Shown here: positions 7,835 through 17,234 of the stretch, one piece after another
Layout of the letters: each line of letters opens with the position of its first letter
Numbering within the stretch: the first letter of the stretch is position 1
Source of the DNA: Sphingomonas sp. ERG5
Lineage (GTDB): Bacteria > Pseudomonadota > Alphaproteobacteria > Sphingomonadales > Sphingomonadaceae
NCBI RefSeq assembly: GCF_000803065.1
Contig: NZ_JSXI01000069.1
Span: forward strand, 57,799 to 121,798
Direction of reading: 5' to 3'
DNA: 64,000 bases
Notes under the pieces: generated by a model
What the model was told of the DNA's origin: nothing
The model's input: only the letters and a program-made list of their open reading frames with translations
Databases searched by the model: none
Translations under genes and position numbers: made by a program

Positions 7835-8404
7835 TCAGAAAAGCTCGTCCAGCATCAGGTGAAATTCCAGCTTGCGCCGGTCGGGCTCGGGGATGCCATA
7901 GCGCCGAAAAAGCCTTTCCTGTAGCGCGGGACCCACCTCGCCCAGACAATTCCAGAGTATGGCGAGATCCTGGTAGCGATCGGCGATCCCAGCCCAGCCA
8001 ACGTCGATGCAGCCAACGACCTCACCGTCATGGATCAGGAGATTATCGAGCGAGAAATCGCCATGTGTCACGACCCGATCGGGCGAAAGCGGCAACAGGC
8101 TCTGCATTTCATCCCAGATGCGTTCGGCGGTCCAGCCGGCCCGCTCTTCATCGAAGTCGTCGACATCGACCAGCCCGGCATCGATCCGTGCCGCCGCACG
8201 GGCAAGCCGGAGCGTGTGGTCGCTGTTGAAAGGGCATTCACTCACTGGAATGGAATGCAACCGGTGCATGAATCCGACCAGCGCATCGACAATGACGGGA
8301 CCGGCATCAGACCCCAACGACTTGCTTTTCGGCCTCGCTTCAAACGGATGGAGAGGGTCAGTCGGCCCGGCCGGTAGCGGAGAAGCAAATCTTCGCCGCG
8401 TCAA
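7835..8404 (-). pseudogene. N-terminally truncated aminoglycoside 3'-phosphotransferase
   Basis: The C-terminal lobe of an APH(3')-type kinase is intact: VVTHGDFSLDNLLI holds the catalytic HGDxxxxN and CIDVGWAGIADRYQDLAILW holds the metal-binding Asp, ending in HLMLDELF as in full-length enzymes. The family is about 260 residues long. Here recognisable homology begins only at ALVGFMHRLHSIP, so the whole N-lobe with its nucleotide-binding Lys is missing. The first 38 residues (TRRRFASPLPAG...) have no APH features, and only about 75 bases separate the frame from the divergent next gene. It is therefore a remnant and is not expected to confer resistance. Confidence 0.75.
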
Positions 8405-8480
8405 ACTTGCTCCACATTGAATATCCCATCAATCCAGTAGAGATTAGACTCTCAGGTCAATCATGAGGGTCAGGTAGCGT

Positions 8481-9383
8481 ATGGCCGGCAGGCAAAGATC
8501 ACGACAAGGCGGCGAGATCGATCGGGCGACACTGATCGTCGCGATCGCCATTTATGGCGGCTGGCTTGCCGCGACGGCATGGCATGCCCTCATCCCGACG
8601 CCGCTGCTTATCCTGATCGGCGCGTGGCTGATCGCCTGGCACGGGTCGCTGCAGCACGAGACGATCCATGGGCATCCGACACATATCGCGGCGATCGATC
8701 GCGCGATCGGCTTCATGCCCTTGTCGCTCTGGCTGCCCTATGCGCTCTACCATCGCAGCCATCTCGCGCATCATGGCAGCGCCGCGATCACCGATCCGCG
8801 CGAGGACCCCGAATCCCGCTACGTCATACGCCGTGGTGGTCTGGCCTGGCTGGCGGCACGCATTCAATCGACGCTGTTGGGGCATATGCTCGCGGGGCCG
8901 CCGATCGCGCTCGCACGGTTCATCGGCACCGAAGCCCGCCGCGTCATCGCCGAACCCGCGCAAGTCGCCCGCGACTGGCTTCCGCACCTGATCGCGGTCG
9001 CGTTCATCCTGCTCTGGCTCGACCATGTCGGACTGAGTCCGGGGCGCTACATCCTGACCTTTGTCTATCCCGGCATGGCGCTGACCATGCTGCGGTCCTA
9101 TGCCGAGCATCGCGCCGAGCTGAGCACGATCGGCCGCGCCGCATCGGTCGAGCGCGGCGGACTGTTCGGGCTGCTGTTCCTCAACAACAACCTCCATGCC
9201 GCGCATCATGAACGGCCGGGACTCTCCTGGCACCGGCTGCCGGCCTATCATCGCCATCACCGCGCACGGCTGATCCGCGAGGGCGCGATCCTCTATGCCG
9301 GCTATGGTGAGATCGTGCGGCGCTTCGCCCTGCGCGCACATGATTCACCGCTGCATCCCGCGGTCGAACAGGGCGCCAAATGA
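8481..9383 (+). CDS. membrane fatty acid desaturase-family protein
   Basis: A 300-residue membrane protein with the three diiron histidine boxes of the desaturase/hydroxylase superfamily: HETIHGH near residue 56, HRSHLAHH near 91 and NLHAAHH near 237. Several hydrophobic helices lie between them. These enzymes use O2 and electrons to desaturate or hydroxylate acyl chains or carotenoids in the membrane; the substrate cannot be assigned. The stop overlaps the next start as ATGA (9380-9383), so it is co-translated with a PhnD-like binding protein. ATG 8481 is preceded by the weak AGGGTCAGGTA. Confidence 0.85.
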   Translation: MAGRQRSRQGGEIDRATLIVAIAIYGGWLAATAWHALIPTPLLILIGAWLIAWHGSLQHETIHGHPTHIAAIDRAIGFMPLSLWLPYALYHRSHLAHHGSAAITDPREDPESRYVIRRGGLAWLAARIQSTLLGHMLAGPPIALARFIGTEARRVIAEPAQVARDWLPHLIAVAFILLWLDHVGLSPGRYILTFVYPGMALTMLRSYAEHRAELSTIGRAASVERGGLFGLLFLNNNLHAAHHERPGLSWHRLPAYHRHHRARLIREGAILYAGYGEIVRRFALRAHDSPLHPAVEQGAK

Positions 9384-10189
9384 CGACGGGAATCGCCTCG
9401 CTCGGCATGTATGATCATGGTCCGCAGCAGGTCGCGAACGATCGATTGTGGAACGAGCTGGCCCGGATCCTGCGCGCCCGCGGCGTCGCCGGCGTGCCCG
9501 ACCGGCTCGAACGCCGCCGCTCGGTCCAGGATACATGGCATCATCCCGACCTGCTCTTCGGCCAGATCTGCGGCTATCCGCTGGTCACCGATCCGTCACT
9601 GGCGCTTCGGGTGATCGGGGTGCCGGTCTATGACGCACCGGGCTGTGGCGGCGGATTGCATCGCAGCTTCCTCATCACCCGGCAGGAGGACGCCGCCTCG
9701 ATCGCGGCATATCGCGGCAAGCGCGCCGCGATCAATGACCGGCACTCCAATACCGGCACCAACCTGTTCCGCGCGCTGATCGCGGATCTTGCCGGGAGCG
9801 AGCCTTTTTTCAGCGAGGTGCGCGAGACCGGCGCACATCGCCAGAGCATCAGTGCGATCGTCATGGGCGAGGCCGATATCGCCGCGATCGATGCGGTGAC
9901 TTATGCCGCCGTGCTGCGCGCCGAGCCCGAACTGGCCACGACATTGCGGATTCTCGGTTCGACCGCGGAGTCGGCGACGCCGCCCTTCGTGACATCGCGG
10001 AACACCAGTATCGAAACCGTCGCCGCGCTGCGCATGGCGCTGGCCGATATCACCACCGACCCGGGGCTGGCCGATGTCCGCGCCACCCTGTTCCTGGGCG
10101 ACATCCTACCTGGCAGCCTTGAGCGTTACGCGCCGCTGCGCACGCTCGAAAGCGACGCCGTTGCCGCCGGTTATCCCGACTTACGCTGA
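9380..10189 (+). CDS. PhnD/SsuA-like phosphate/phosphonate-type substrate-binding protein
   Basis: A 269-residue protein with a PhnD-type periplasmic-binding fold: ASLGMYD at the start, a central TRQEDAASIAAYRGKRAAINDRHSNTG hinge region (compare LxGKxxAFxDxxSxSG) and GEADIAAIDAVTYA. Unlike transporter receptors it has no visible signal peptide, and no ABC permease or ATPase lies nearby. It starts inside the desaturase gene (ATGA overlap). It may be a cytoplasmic sensor or carrier rather than part of an importer; this is inferred from the missing signal and partners. Confidence 0.8.
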   Translation: MTTGIASLGMYDHGPQQVANDRLWNELARILRARGVAGVPDRLERRRSVQDTWHHPDLLFGQICGYPLVTDPSLALRVIGVPVYDAPGCGGGLHRSFLITRQEDAASIAAYRGKRAAINDRHSNTGTNLFRALIADLAGSEPFFSEVRETGAHRQSISAIVMGEADIAAIDAVTYAAVLRAEPELATTLRILGSTAESATPPFVTSRNTSIETVAALRMALADITTDPGLADVRATLFLGDILPGSLERYAPLRTLESDAVAAGYPDLR

Positions 10190-10210
10190 TCAACCAGAAA
10201 GGGCGTTCCC

Positions 10211-11416
10211 ATGCGATCCGTCACATCCCTCGCTTTTGTCCTGAGCACATTTCTTGCGACCACCCCGCTTGCCGCCCAGACGATCGTCTTCGACCCGCAT
10301 CTCGACTTGCCGAAATCGGCGGCGGAGGCAGGCTGGACCGGTCTTGCCGACCCGATTTCGCAGTTCGACCTGGAACGCGCGCGAAAGGGCGGGCTGACCA
10401 CCGCCGCGATTGCCCTGTTCGTGCCACAGGGCGCGCGCAATCCCGCAGCGCTGGTCACCGCCCAGCGCGATGCCGTCGCCCGCGACGCGGCGATCCATGC
10501 GATCGCCGACGGCAACGCCACGCGCGCGGCATTTGCCCGGTCGCCGGCCGATGTCAGACGTATCGTCGCAGGCGGCAAGTTCGCCGTGGTCGAAAGCCTG
10601 CTCAATGCCTGGCCGCTGGGCGAGGATCTCGACGCGTTCGACCGCTGGCATGCGCGCGGCGTGAGTATCGTCGGCTTCGTGCATGCCGGGCATAACCAGT
10701 TCGCCGATTCCTCGCGGCCTGTGCTTCAGCTCGGCGATCGCGTCACCGAACATAACGGACTGTCGCCACTCGGGCGCGCGGCGGTGAAGCGGCTCAACGA
10801 TCTGGGCGTGCTGATCGACGTCTCGCAATTGTCGGATGCGGCCTTCGACCAAGTGCTTGCGCTCAGCCGCGCGCCGGTCATCGCCAGCCATTCCGATGTC
10901 CGCACCCTGGCCGACAGCCCGCGCAATCTGACCGATGCGCAACTTGACGCCCTGAAGGCGAAAGGCGGCGTCATCGCGATCAACGCGTTCAGCGCCTATC
11001 TGCGCGCGCGCAGCCCCGAAACCGCAAAGGCCGTGGTCGCACTGCAAGGCGAATATGGCCTGTCGCCCACCGACGCCAAGATACTCTCGCCGGAAAAACA
11101 GGTCGAGTATGACCATCGCTATCACGAGATCGTCGGCAAGGAACCCAAGGCTTCGGTGGAGGAGTTGATCAACGCGGTCGATTATGCCGTGAAGCGGATC
11201 GGTATCGATCATGTCGCGCTGTCATCGGATTTCAATCATGGCGGCGGCGTCACTGGCTGGTCCGATGTCGGCGAGACCGGCAATGTCACGGCCGCGCTCA
11301 CGCGCCATGGCTATACGCCCGCGCAGATCGCGAAACTATGGGGCGGAAATGTCCTGCGCGTGTGGCAAGCCGCGATCGACGCCCGCGATCCGGCCTACAA
11401 GTCCAGGCTGGGGTAA
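10211..11416 (+). CDS. membrane dipeptidase, peptidase family M19
   Basis: A 401-residue zinc dipeptidase. A signal peptide (SVTSLAFVLSTFLATTPLAAQ) directs it to the periplasm. The first zinc-binding HxD is in FDPHLDLP near residue 28, FVHAGHNQFADSS and SHSDVRTLADSPRNLTD give the later metal and substrate ligands, and ALSSDFNHGG is the conserved C-terminal Asp region. M19 enzymes cleave dipeptides and tolerate a D-residue at the C-terminal position, which suits the D-amino-acid catabolic genes downstream. It stands alone on the plus strand after the PhnD-like gene. Confidence 0.88.
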   Translation: MRSVTSLAFVLSTFLATTPLAAQTIVFDPHLDLPKSAAEAGWTGLADPISQFDLERARKGGLTTAAIALFVPQGARNPAALVTAQRDAVARDAAIHAIADGNATRAAFARSPADVRRIVAGGKFAVVESLLNAWPLGEDLDAFDRWHARGVSIVGFVHAGHNQFADSSRPVLQLGDRVTEHNGLSPLGRAAVKRLNDLGVLIDVSQLSDAAFDQVLALSRAPVIASHSDVRTLADSPRNLTDAQLDALKAKGGVIAINAFSAYLRARSPETAKAVVALQGEYGLSPTDAKILSPEKQVEYDHRYHEIVGKEPKASVEELINAVDYAVKRIGIDHVALSSDFNHGGGVTGWSDVGETGNVTAALTRHGYTPAQIAKLWGGNVLRVWQAAIDARDPAYKSRLG

Positions 11417-11568
11417 TGCGTTCGATCGACCGCGCACGAGGTTCATCGTGTTCTGCAATCTCTCCGGCGCAGCGCTATTGCATAGCTACATAGTAGGAAT
11501 ACCATCATGTGCGACTCGGCCCTTTGTAAGCAGGGCGTTTTTCGGAGTGACGTTTTGGGAGAGGCGTG

Positions 11569-12165
11569 ATGACTGCGATCACCTTGCCTGCCAGCGATCT
11601 GTTTTCCGTGATCACGACCGGCGACCGGCGCCATCGGTCGGCATTGTGGCCGCTGCCCGACCTGTTCCGCGCCGGTGATGCGCATGTCGATTATGCCGCC
11701 GACACCGATGCGCAGCGCAACCTCTGGGCGGTAAGGCTCGACGAAGCGGTGCGCCGGGCCGAACGGCCGGTCCTGCTCGTCGCCAGCGGCGCGAGCTGTT
11801 TCGCGGCCGCCTGGTGGGCGCGGCTGTCGCCATCCTATTATGTATCACAAGTCGCCGGTGCGCTGCTGTTCGATCCGCTCGGCCATGGCGGCGATGCCGA
11901 GGTCGCGGAGAGGTTCGCCTCGCCGCACATCGCCCTGCCCTTCCCTTCGGCGATCATCGGTCGCGACACCCGGCGCGACAGCCGGGAGCCTCTGCACCTT
12001 TTGGCCGAGGGATGGGGCGGTGCGATCCTCGATATGGCTGCGGATCAGGACCAGCTCGATGCCGGCGGCGCCTGGCAGCAAGCGCATGCCTTCATCTCGC
12101 GTGCGACCGCGCGGGTGGTGGAGCGCCGGATGCGCGTCGCCGATGCGCTTGGCCTGATCGACTGA
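11569..12165 (+). CDS. RBBP9/YdeN-like alpha/beta-hydrolase fold protein
   Basis: A 199-residue protein resembling the RBBP9/YdeN serine hydrolase family: PVLLVASGASCFAAAWWA after an early beta strand, FDPLGHGGDAE, then PFPSAIIGRDTRRDS, and EGWGGAILDMA near the end. The nucleophile-elbow motif is not a clean GxSxG (it reads ASGASCF), so catalytic activity is uncertain. ATG 11569 follows GGGAGAGG; the frame also opens at GTG 11566. The 150 bases before it hold no gene. Confidence 0.65.
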   Translation: MTAITLPASDLFSVITTGDRRHRSALWPLPDLFRAGDAHVDYAADTDAQRNLWAVRLDEAVRRAERPVLLVASGASCFAAAWWARLSPSYYVSQVAGALLFDPLGHGGDAEVAERFASPHIALPFPSAIIGRDTRRDSREPLHLLAEGWGGAILDMAADQDQLDAGGAWQQAHAFISRATARVVERRMRVADALGLID

Positions 12166-12223
12166 TCGACCCGGCTTCGGGAAACGCGCACCGCATCGGC
12201 ACGCGCCCCGAAGTGCGAGGCGG

Positions 12224-14728
12224 TTACCAGGTGAGGCCGACCCGTGCGTAAAGATAGCGGCCATTGAAGCCGAACGGCGAGTAATAAGGGAAGCCGACCA
12301 GGCCAGTGCTGTTGAGCAATGTGCCGCGCGACGATGCGAGCTTCACATAGTCCGGATAGGTATCGAACAGATTGTTCGCCCCCACCGCGACATTCAGGTT
12401 CCGGATCACCTGATAGCGCGCTTCGAGATCGAAGATCGTGTGACGACCGGTATGGATGTCATCCGCGGCAAAGCCATTGCTGCTCGGTTGAGTGACGTCG
12501 CCATAATAGGATGCCCGCCCCGTCAGGCCGAGATCGCCCAGCGACCAATCGACCGTGCCGACCAGCTTGGTGCGCGGCGTGCCCTGTTCGAACGAAATGA
12601 TCCGCTGGCGGCTGAAGATCGGCAACGGCGCGGTGCTGGTCGGCACGCCTGCGATGGGCGTGGTGATCGTCACCGCACCGGGAGCGCGGGTGACCTTGAT
12701 ATCGTTGAAATTGCCCGCCACGGTCAGATCGAAAGTGCCGAGATTGTCGGTTTTGGTGCGATAATGCGCCACCACATCGATGCCCTTGGTGGTCGAACGG
12801 ATGCCGTTGAGGAAGAAGCGGCCCGCCGTCACGCTGAACGGTGCGAGCAGGGTCTTGATCACCGGAGGCGCGCCGGTCGGGTCGGTGAGATTCTCTGACA
12901 GCGCGATCTGATCGCGGATCTTGATCTGATAGGCATCGACCGACAGATCGAATCCACCGGATTTCAGCACTATGCCGGCCGAAAGGTTACGCGATTTTTC
13001 CGGCCGCAACGGTTTGCCGCCGAGTGCGAGGCCGACCCCGCTGGTCGACGGGAACAGGCCCGTTTCGACGATATTGCCGCTGTTCAACACCGAAGCGGTC
13101 GATTTGAAATATTGCTGCTGCAGCGAGGGCGCGCGGAAACCAGTGGATGCGGTGCCGCGAATCGCGATCCAGGGCGCGAATTCGTAACGGGCGGACAGCT
13201 TGCCAGTCGCGGTTTCGCCGAAGTCCGAATAGCTTTCGCCGCGTACCGCTGCACCCAGAGTCAGCGCGTCATTGGGCTTTGCCTCAATGTCGAGATAGCC
13301 CGAGACATTGTCGCGATGTGCGTTAATCACGTTCGACGGCTGGAACCCGGGAAAGCCCTGGGCCCCCGAACCAAGCGTCGAACCCGCACCCGGCGCGCGG
13401 TCATAGGAAGCATGCTCGCCGGCGCCGATCTTGAAGCCTTCGCGGCGATATTCCCCGCCCCAGGCGACATTGATCGTGCCCTCACCAAGCGGCAGTTCGT
13501 TCGACACATCGATGCCACCGACGATCTGATCATATGCCAGCGAACCGGCGTAGAAATCGCGCTGCGATGCCGCGCCATAAGTGGCGTTGCCCGAATTGCG
13601 CGTGTTGAAAGTCAACTTGTTACGCCCGTAGGAGAGGTTGAGATCGACCTTCCAGCCGGACAATTCACCGCGCAGGCCGCCAGCCACGGTCAGATCCTCC
13701 GATTTGACCGCGATCAGCGGCGTGAAGCCATCGGGGTAGAGGCTGGCAAGCGCGTCCGCACTGGCATTGGCATTGCCGCCAGTGCCCCCGACGATACGCG
13801 GCGTGGCCGCGCTGACGCTGTCGCGGTGCTGATAGCCACCAAAGCCGTACAATTCCCAGCCGCTGTCGCCGATCGGTTTGCCGGCATTGGCGTAGAAGCT
13901 ATACTGTTCAACGTCCGGATCGCCGAAGCGCGAGCGGACGCGGATCGGCGTTTTGCGCGGGTCGAAATCGCCGCGGCTGGTCGGGTTGCGGTTCAGATAT
14001 TCGCCGGAGAGAGTCAGGAAGCCGTCCTGACCGAGTGCGATGCCCTGCCAGCCCGAGACGGTGACGGTCTCTCCGTCATGTTCGCTGCGCGAGCCGCGTG
14101 CAGTGTCGACATCAGTGATGTACTGGCCATAGGTGACGGTCGCGCCGCCGCCGCTGCGCGCTTCACGCAAGCGCAGATTGACCACGCCGGCGATCGCGTC
14201 CGAGCCATATTGCGCCGCTGCACCATCACGCAGCACTTCGATCCGGTCGAGCGCGACCGAGGGAATGGTGTTGAGATCGACCGCCGCCGATCCGCGTCCG
14301 ACCGAGCCATTGGTGTTGAGCAGCGCCGAGGTGTGCGCACGCACGCCGTTGATCAGCACGAGCGTCTGATCGGGCGAAAGGCCGCGCAGCGTGGCCGGGC
14401 GGATCGAATCGGTGCCGTCCACCGCCGAGGAACGCGGGAAATCGATCGACGGCACGATCGCGGCGAGCGACGCCGCGATCTCGGTGGTGCCCTGGCGCTG
14501 CAGCGCGGCGGCGCTCAGCACATCGACTGGCGAGCTGCTGTCGAGCCGCGAGCGCCCGGCGGTGCGTGTGCCGGTGACGACGATGTCGCTCTGGTCTTCA
14601 GCCGTTTCCGGCGCGGCAGCGTCCTGCGTGTCCGCAGGCGCGGCCTGAGCGCTGGCGGCGGTGGCATAGGTGAGCGCCAGCGTCGATGCGGCGAGGGCGA
14701 GAAGCGGCCGGAGAGTCGTCACGATCAT
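12224..14728 (-). CDS. TonB-dependent outer-membrane receptor
   Basis: About 834 residues. A signal peptide ending ATAASAQA is followed by the TonB-box-like DIVVTGTRTAG, a plug domain (SSPVDVLSAAALQRQGTTEI, RGLSPDQTLVLINGVR, RIEVLRDGAAAQYGSDAIAG) and a long beta-barrel ending in aromatic YARVGLTW, as expected for an outer-membrane C-terminus. It imports an unknown ligand using TonB energy. ATG 14728 with AAAGGGAC just upstream is preferred to the TTG at 14743. It is the last gene of the minus-strand D-amino-acid/peptide run, so uptake of peptides or D-amino-acid compounds is a reasonable guess. Confidence 0.9.
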   Translation of the reverse strand: MIVTTLRPLLALAASTLALTYATAASAQAAPADTQDAAAPETAEDQSDIVVTGTRTAGRSRLDSSSPVDVLSAAALQRQGTTEIAASLAAIVPSIDFPRSSAVDGTDSIRPATLRGLSPDQTLVLINGVRAHTSALLNTNGSVGRGSAAVDLNTIPSVALDRIEVLRDGAAAQYGSDAIAGVVNLRLREARSGGGATVTYGQYITDVDTARGSRSEHDGETVTVSGWQGIALGQDGFLTLSGEYLNRNPTSRGDFDPRKTPIRVRSRFGDPDVEQYSFYANAGKPIGDSGWELYGFGGYQHRDSVSAATPRIVGGTGGNANASADALASLYPDGFTPLIAVKSEDLTVAGGLRGELSGWKVDLNLSYGRNKLTFNTRNSGNATYGAASQRDFYAGSLAYDQIVGGIDVSNELPLGEGTINVAWGGEYRREGFKIGAGEHASYDRAPGAGSTLGSGAQGFPGFQPSNVINAHRDNVSGYLDIEAKPNDALTLGAAVRGESYSDFGETATGKLSARYEFAPWIAIRGTASTGFRAPSLQQQYFKSTASVLNSGNIVETGLFPSTSGVGLALGGKPLRPEKSRNLSAGIVLKSGGFDLSVDAYQIKIRDQIALSENLTDPTGAPPVIKTLLAPFSVTAGRFFLNGIRSTTKGIDVVAHYRTKTDNLGTFDLTVAGNFNDIKVTRAPGAVTITTPIAGVPTSTAPLPIFSRQRIISFEQGTPRTKLVGTVDWSLGDLGLTGRASYYGDVTQPSSNGFAADDIHTGRHTIFDLEARYQVIRNLNVAVGANNLFDTYPDYVKLASSRGTLLNSTGLVGFPYYSPFGFNGRYLYARVGLTW

Positions 14729-14839
14729 TGTCCCTTTGTTCAATTCGAGATGTTCTGTTCGATGGAATGAGGCGGCGCGCCGGGCGCTTCAGCGCCCGGC
14801 GTCCCGAAGTCGAGCGCGGCAGTGAGCCGGCGTCGGGGG

Positions 14840-15487
14840 TTATGGCTGATCCGCGCTGGCCGGTTGTGCGACGGTGCGCAGATAGGGGCGATGCGTCGTC
14901 CACCCTTCAGGGAACAGCGCGCTTGCCTCCCCATCGGAGACGGACGGCAGGATGATGACATCTTGGCCCTGTTGCCAATCCGCCGGTGTCGCGACCTTGT
15001 GCCGGTCAGTGAGCTGCAGACTGTCGATGGTCCGCAGGATTTCGTGGAAGTTGCGGCCGGTCGATGCCGGATAGGTCAGCGTCAGGCGCACGCGTTTGGC
15101 ACCGTCGATGACGAAGACGCTGCGTACCGTCGCAGTGTCCGATGCATTGGGATGGATGAGGCCAAGCAAGGTCGAGATACGGTGGTCGCTGTCGGCGATG
15201 AGCGGGAAATTGACTTCGCTGCCCTGCGTGGCGGCGATATCGATCGCCCATTCATGATGCCGATCGACCGGGTCGACCGACAGGCCAAGCACCTTGACTC
15301 CGCGGCGGTCGAACTCGGGCTTCAGCCGCGCGACGGTGCCGAGTTCGGTGGTGCAGACCGGCGTGAAATCGCGCGGATGCGAAAACAGCACGACCCAGTC
15401 GCTGCCCGCCCAGGCATAAAAGGACAGCGGACCAATGGTGGATTCCTGCGTGAAATCCGGAACCACATCGAACAGATTGAGCGACAT
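14840..15487 (-). CDS. 1-Cys (Prx6-type) peroxiredoxin
   Basis: A 215-residue thiol peroxidase. The catalytic PxxxTxxC motif is HPRDFTPVCTTE with the peroxidatic Cys at 45. The length and long C-terminal domain (PADWQQGQDVIILPSVSD, FPEGW) are those of the Prx6/1-Cys class, and no resolving Cys is present at the usual 2-Cys position. It reduces hydrogen and alkyl peroxides in the cytoplasm. GAAGAGGAT precedes ATG 15487. It lies between the amidohydrolase and the TonB receptor on the same strand. Confidence 0.92.
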   Translation of the reverse strand: MSLNLFDVVPDFTQESTIGPLSFYAWAGSDWVVLFSHPRDFTPVCTTELGTVARLKPEFDRRGVKVLGLSVDPVDRHHEWAIDIAATQGSEVNFPLIADSDHRISTLLGLIHPNASDTATVRSVFVIDGAKRVRLTLTYPASTGRNFHEILRTIDSLQLTDRHKVATPADWQQGQDVIILPSVSDGEASALFPEGWTTHRPYLRTVAQPASADQP

Positions 15488-15601
15488 ACATCATCCTCTT
15501 CTGGGGAGGATGACAATCTCTACTCTTTGGATAGGAATTGATGCGAAGAAAATTTATCAGCCTGCCAAGTTTGAAGACTGAGGCCTGTCTGGCGCGGTAC
15601 T

Positions 15602-17212
15602 TCAGCCGGTGGCACCGCCGCCGGCTGCGCGCTTTTCCTGCACAGCGCGCCGCACCGGCTGACCCGAACGAACACCAGTCGGCTGACCATCCTTGAGCAC
15701 CAGCGCGCCGTTGACCCAGACTCGCGAAATGCCGACCGACAATGCCGAGGGCGTCTCGCTCGTCGCGCGATCGGCAATCGTCACGGGATCGAACAGCACC
15801 AGATCGGCATGGGCGCCGGGACGAATGACACCGCGATCGGTGAGGCCCATATGATCCGCGGCGGCACCAGTCATCTTGTGGACCGCCTGCTCCAGCGTGA
15901 GCAAAGGCTGTTCACGCACATAGCGCCGCAGGACGCGCGGGAAGGAGCCGGCGCCCCGCGGATGGCGGTCTTCAAGCATGCCGTCGCTGCTGATGTTGGA
16001 GGAAGGCCAGGCGATCAGCCTGGCGACATCGTCGCTGCGCATGCTGGTGCCGATCACCATTTCGTGCGCGCCCGGCACTTGCGATTCGGCGATCAGTTGC
16101 ATGAGCGCCACCGCCGGGTCGATACCACGCTTGACCGCGACTTGCGCGACGGTCTTGCCGACGAGCGAAGGATCGGGGCTGAAATCGGACAGCAGCAGGC
16201 CATCGGCGGGCGCAAGATGCTTGAGCGCGAACTCAGCGCTTTCGCGGTTGGTGAAATCGCGCTTGGGGAACATCACCGTCAACGTCGATTGCCAATATTC
16301 ATACGGGTAGACGTCGCCGGTGATGTCGACACCGGCGGCGCGGGCACGGTCCATCACGCCGAGATAGCGATCCGCCTGACCCCACCAGTCGGTCATGGCG
16401 AGCTTCATGTGCGAGACCTGCACCGGCATGCCGGTGGCGCGGCCGATCTCGACGATCTCGTCGAGCGCCGCCCAGATATATTGATCCTCGCTGCGAATAT
16501 GGCTGATATAGCGGCCACCCGACTGTGCGGCCTCTCGGGCGAGTGTCAGCACCTCGTCCTTGCTGGCATAAATGCCCGGATCATATTCGAGTCCCGTGGA
16601 CAGCCCGATCGCGCCCGCCTGCATGCCGGCGCGGACCAGCGCCCGCATACGCTCGACCTCGGCAGCGGTGGCGACGCGTTTGAAATTCTTTCCCAGCACC
16701 GCGTCGCGGATCGAATTATGCCCGACATAGGAGGCGATGTTCACCGCGACGGGCGTCTTCTTCATTCGATCGAACAACTGACCCAAGGGAAGTTCGGATC
16801 CTCCGTCCTGGCCGACGATGATCGTGGTGATGCCCTGGCTGGTCGCGGTCAGCGCATCGGGTTTCTTGAACAGGCCATGGTCATGATGGCTATGCGTGTC
16901 GATGAAACCGGGCGAGAGCACCAACCCGCCCGCATCGACGATCTGGTCGTCCGCACGCGGCGCCAGATCGCCGACCGCGACGATCCTGTCCCCTTCGATC
17001 CGGACCGAGGCCGGGCGCGCCGGCGCGCCGGTCCCATCGACCACACGCGCGCCGGTGATCAGTGTCGATTGCGGCGCCGCGGCACCGGCGATGCCGACCG
17101 GTGCAAGCACCATGGCGGCTGTCGCCAGCATCCGGATCCCCGACCGGCGCAGCGTGTCGATCCAGCGTGGCCGTGTGGCCGATTGCGGTGCTGCCATACG
17201 GTACTTGCTCAT
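15602..17212 (-). CDS. N-acyl-D-amino-acid deacylase (D-aminoacylase family amidohydrolase)
   Basis: A 536-residue amidohydrolase. A membrane or signal segment near residues 25-45 (RMLATAAMVLAPVGIAGAAA) suggests export. Residues 100-115 hold the metal motif SPGFIDTHSHHDHG; later ligands appear in SHIRSEDQ, VSHMKLA and IGTSMRSDD, and RGVIRPGAHADLVLFDP is the usual C-terminal beta-sandwich segment. The family removes the acyl group from N-acyl-D-amino acids. N-acetyl-D-glutamate, the expected intermediate of the neighbouring dgcN-dgcA pair, or D-containing peptides are likely substrates (inference). It follows the serine hydrolase gene by 22 bases. Confidence 0.85.
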   Translation of the reverse strand: MSKYRMAAPQSATRPRWIDTLRRSGIRMLATAAMVLAPVGIAGAAAPQSTLITGARVVDGTGAPARPASVRIEGDRIVAVGDLAPRADDQIVDAGGLVLSPGFIDTHSHHDHGLFKKPDALTATSQGITTIIVGQDGGSELPLGQLFDRMKKTPVAVNIASYVGHNSIRDAVLGKNFKRVATAAEVERMRALVRAGMQAGAIGLSTGLEYDPGIYASKDEVLTLAREAAQSGGRYISHIRSEDQYIWAALDEIVEIGRATGMPVQVSHMKLAMTDWWGQADRYLGVMDRARAAGVDITGDVYPYEYWQSTLTVMFPKRDFTNRESAEFALKHLAPADGLLLSDFSPDPSLVGKTVAQVAVKRGIDPAVALMQLIAESQVPGAHEMVIGTSMRSDDVARLIAWPSSNISSDGMLEDRHPRGAGSFPRVLRRYVREQPLLTLEQAVHKMTGAAADHMGLTDRGVIRPGAHADLVLFDPVTIADRATSETPSALSVGISRVWVNGALVLKDGQPTGVRSGQPVRRAVQEKRAAGGGATG

Positions 17213-17234
17213 CTCGCCCCCTCCCCGAATTTGT

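Noticed and set aside
13112..14770. 552-codon plus-strand frame
   Set aside because: Antisense shadow of the TonB receptor, which has full plug and barrel motifs.
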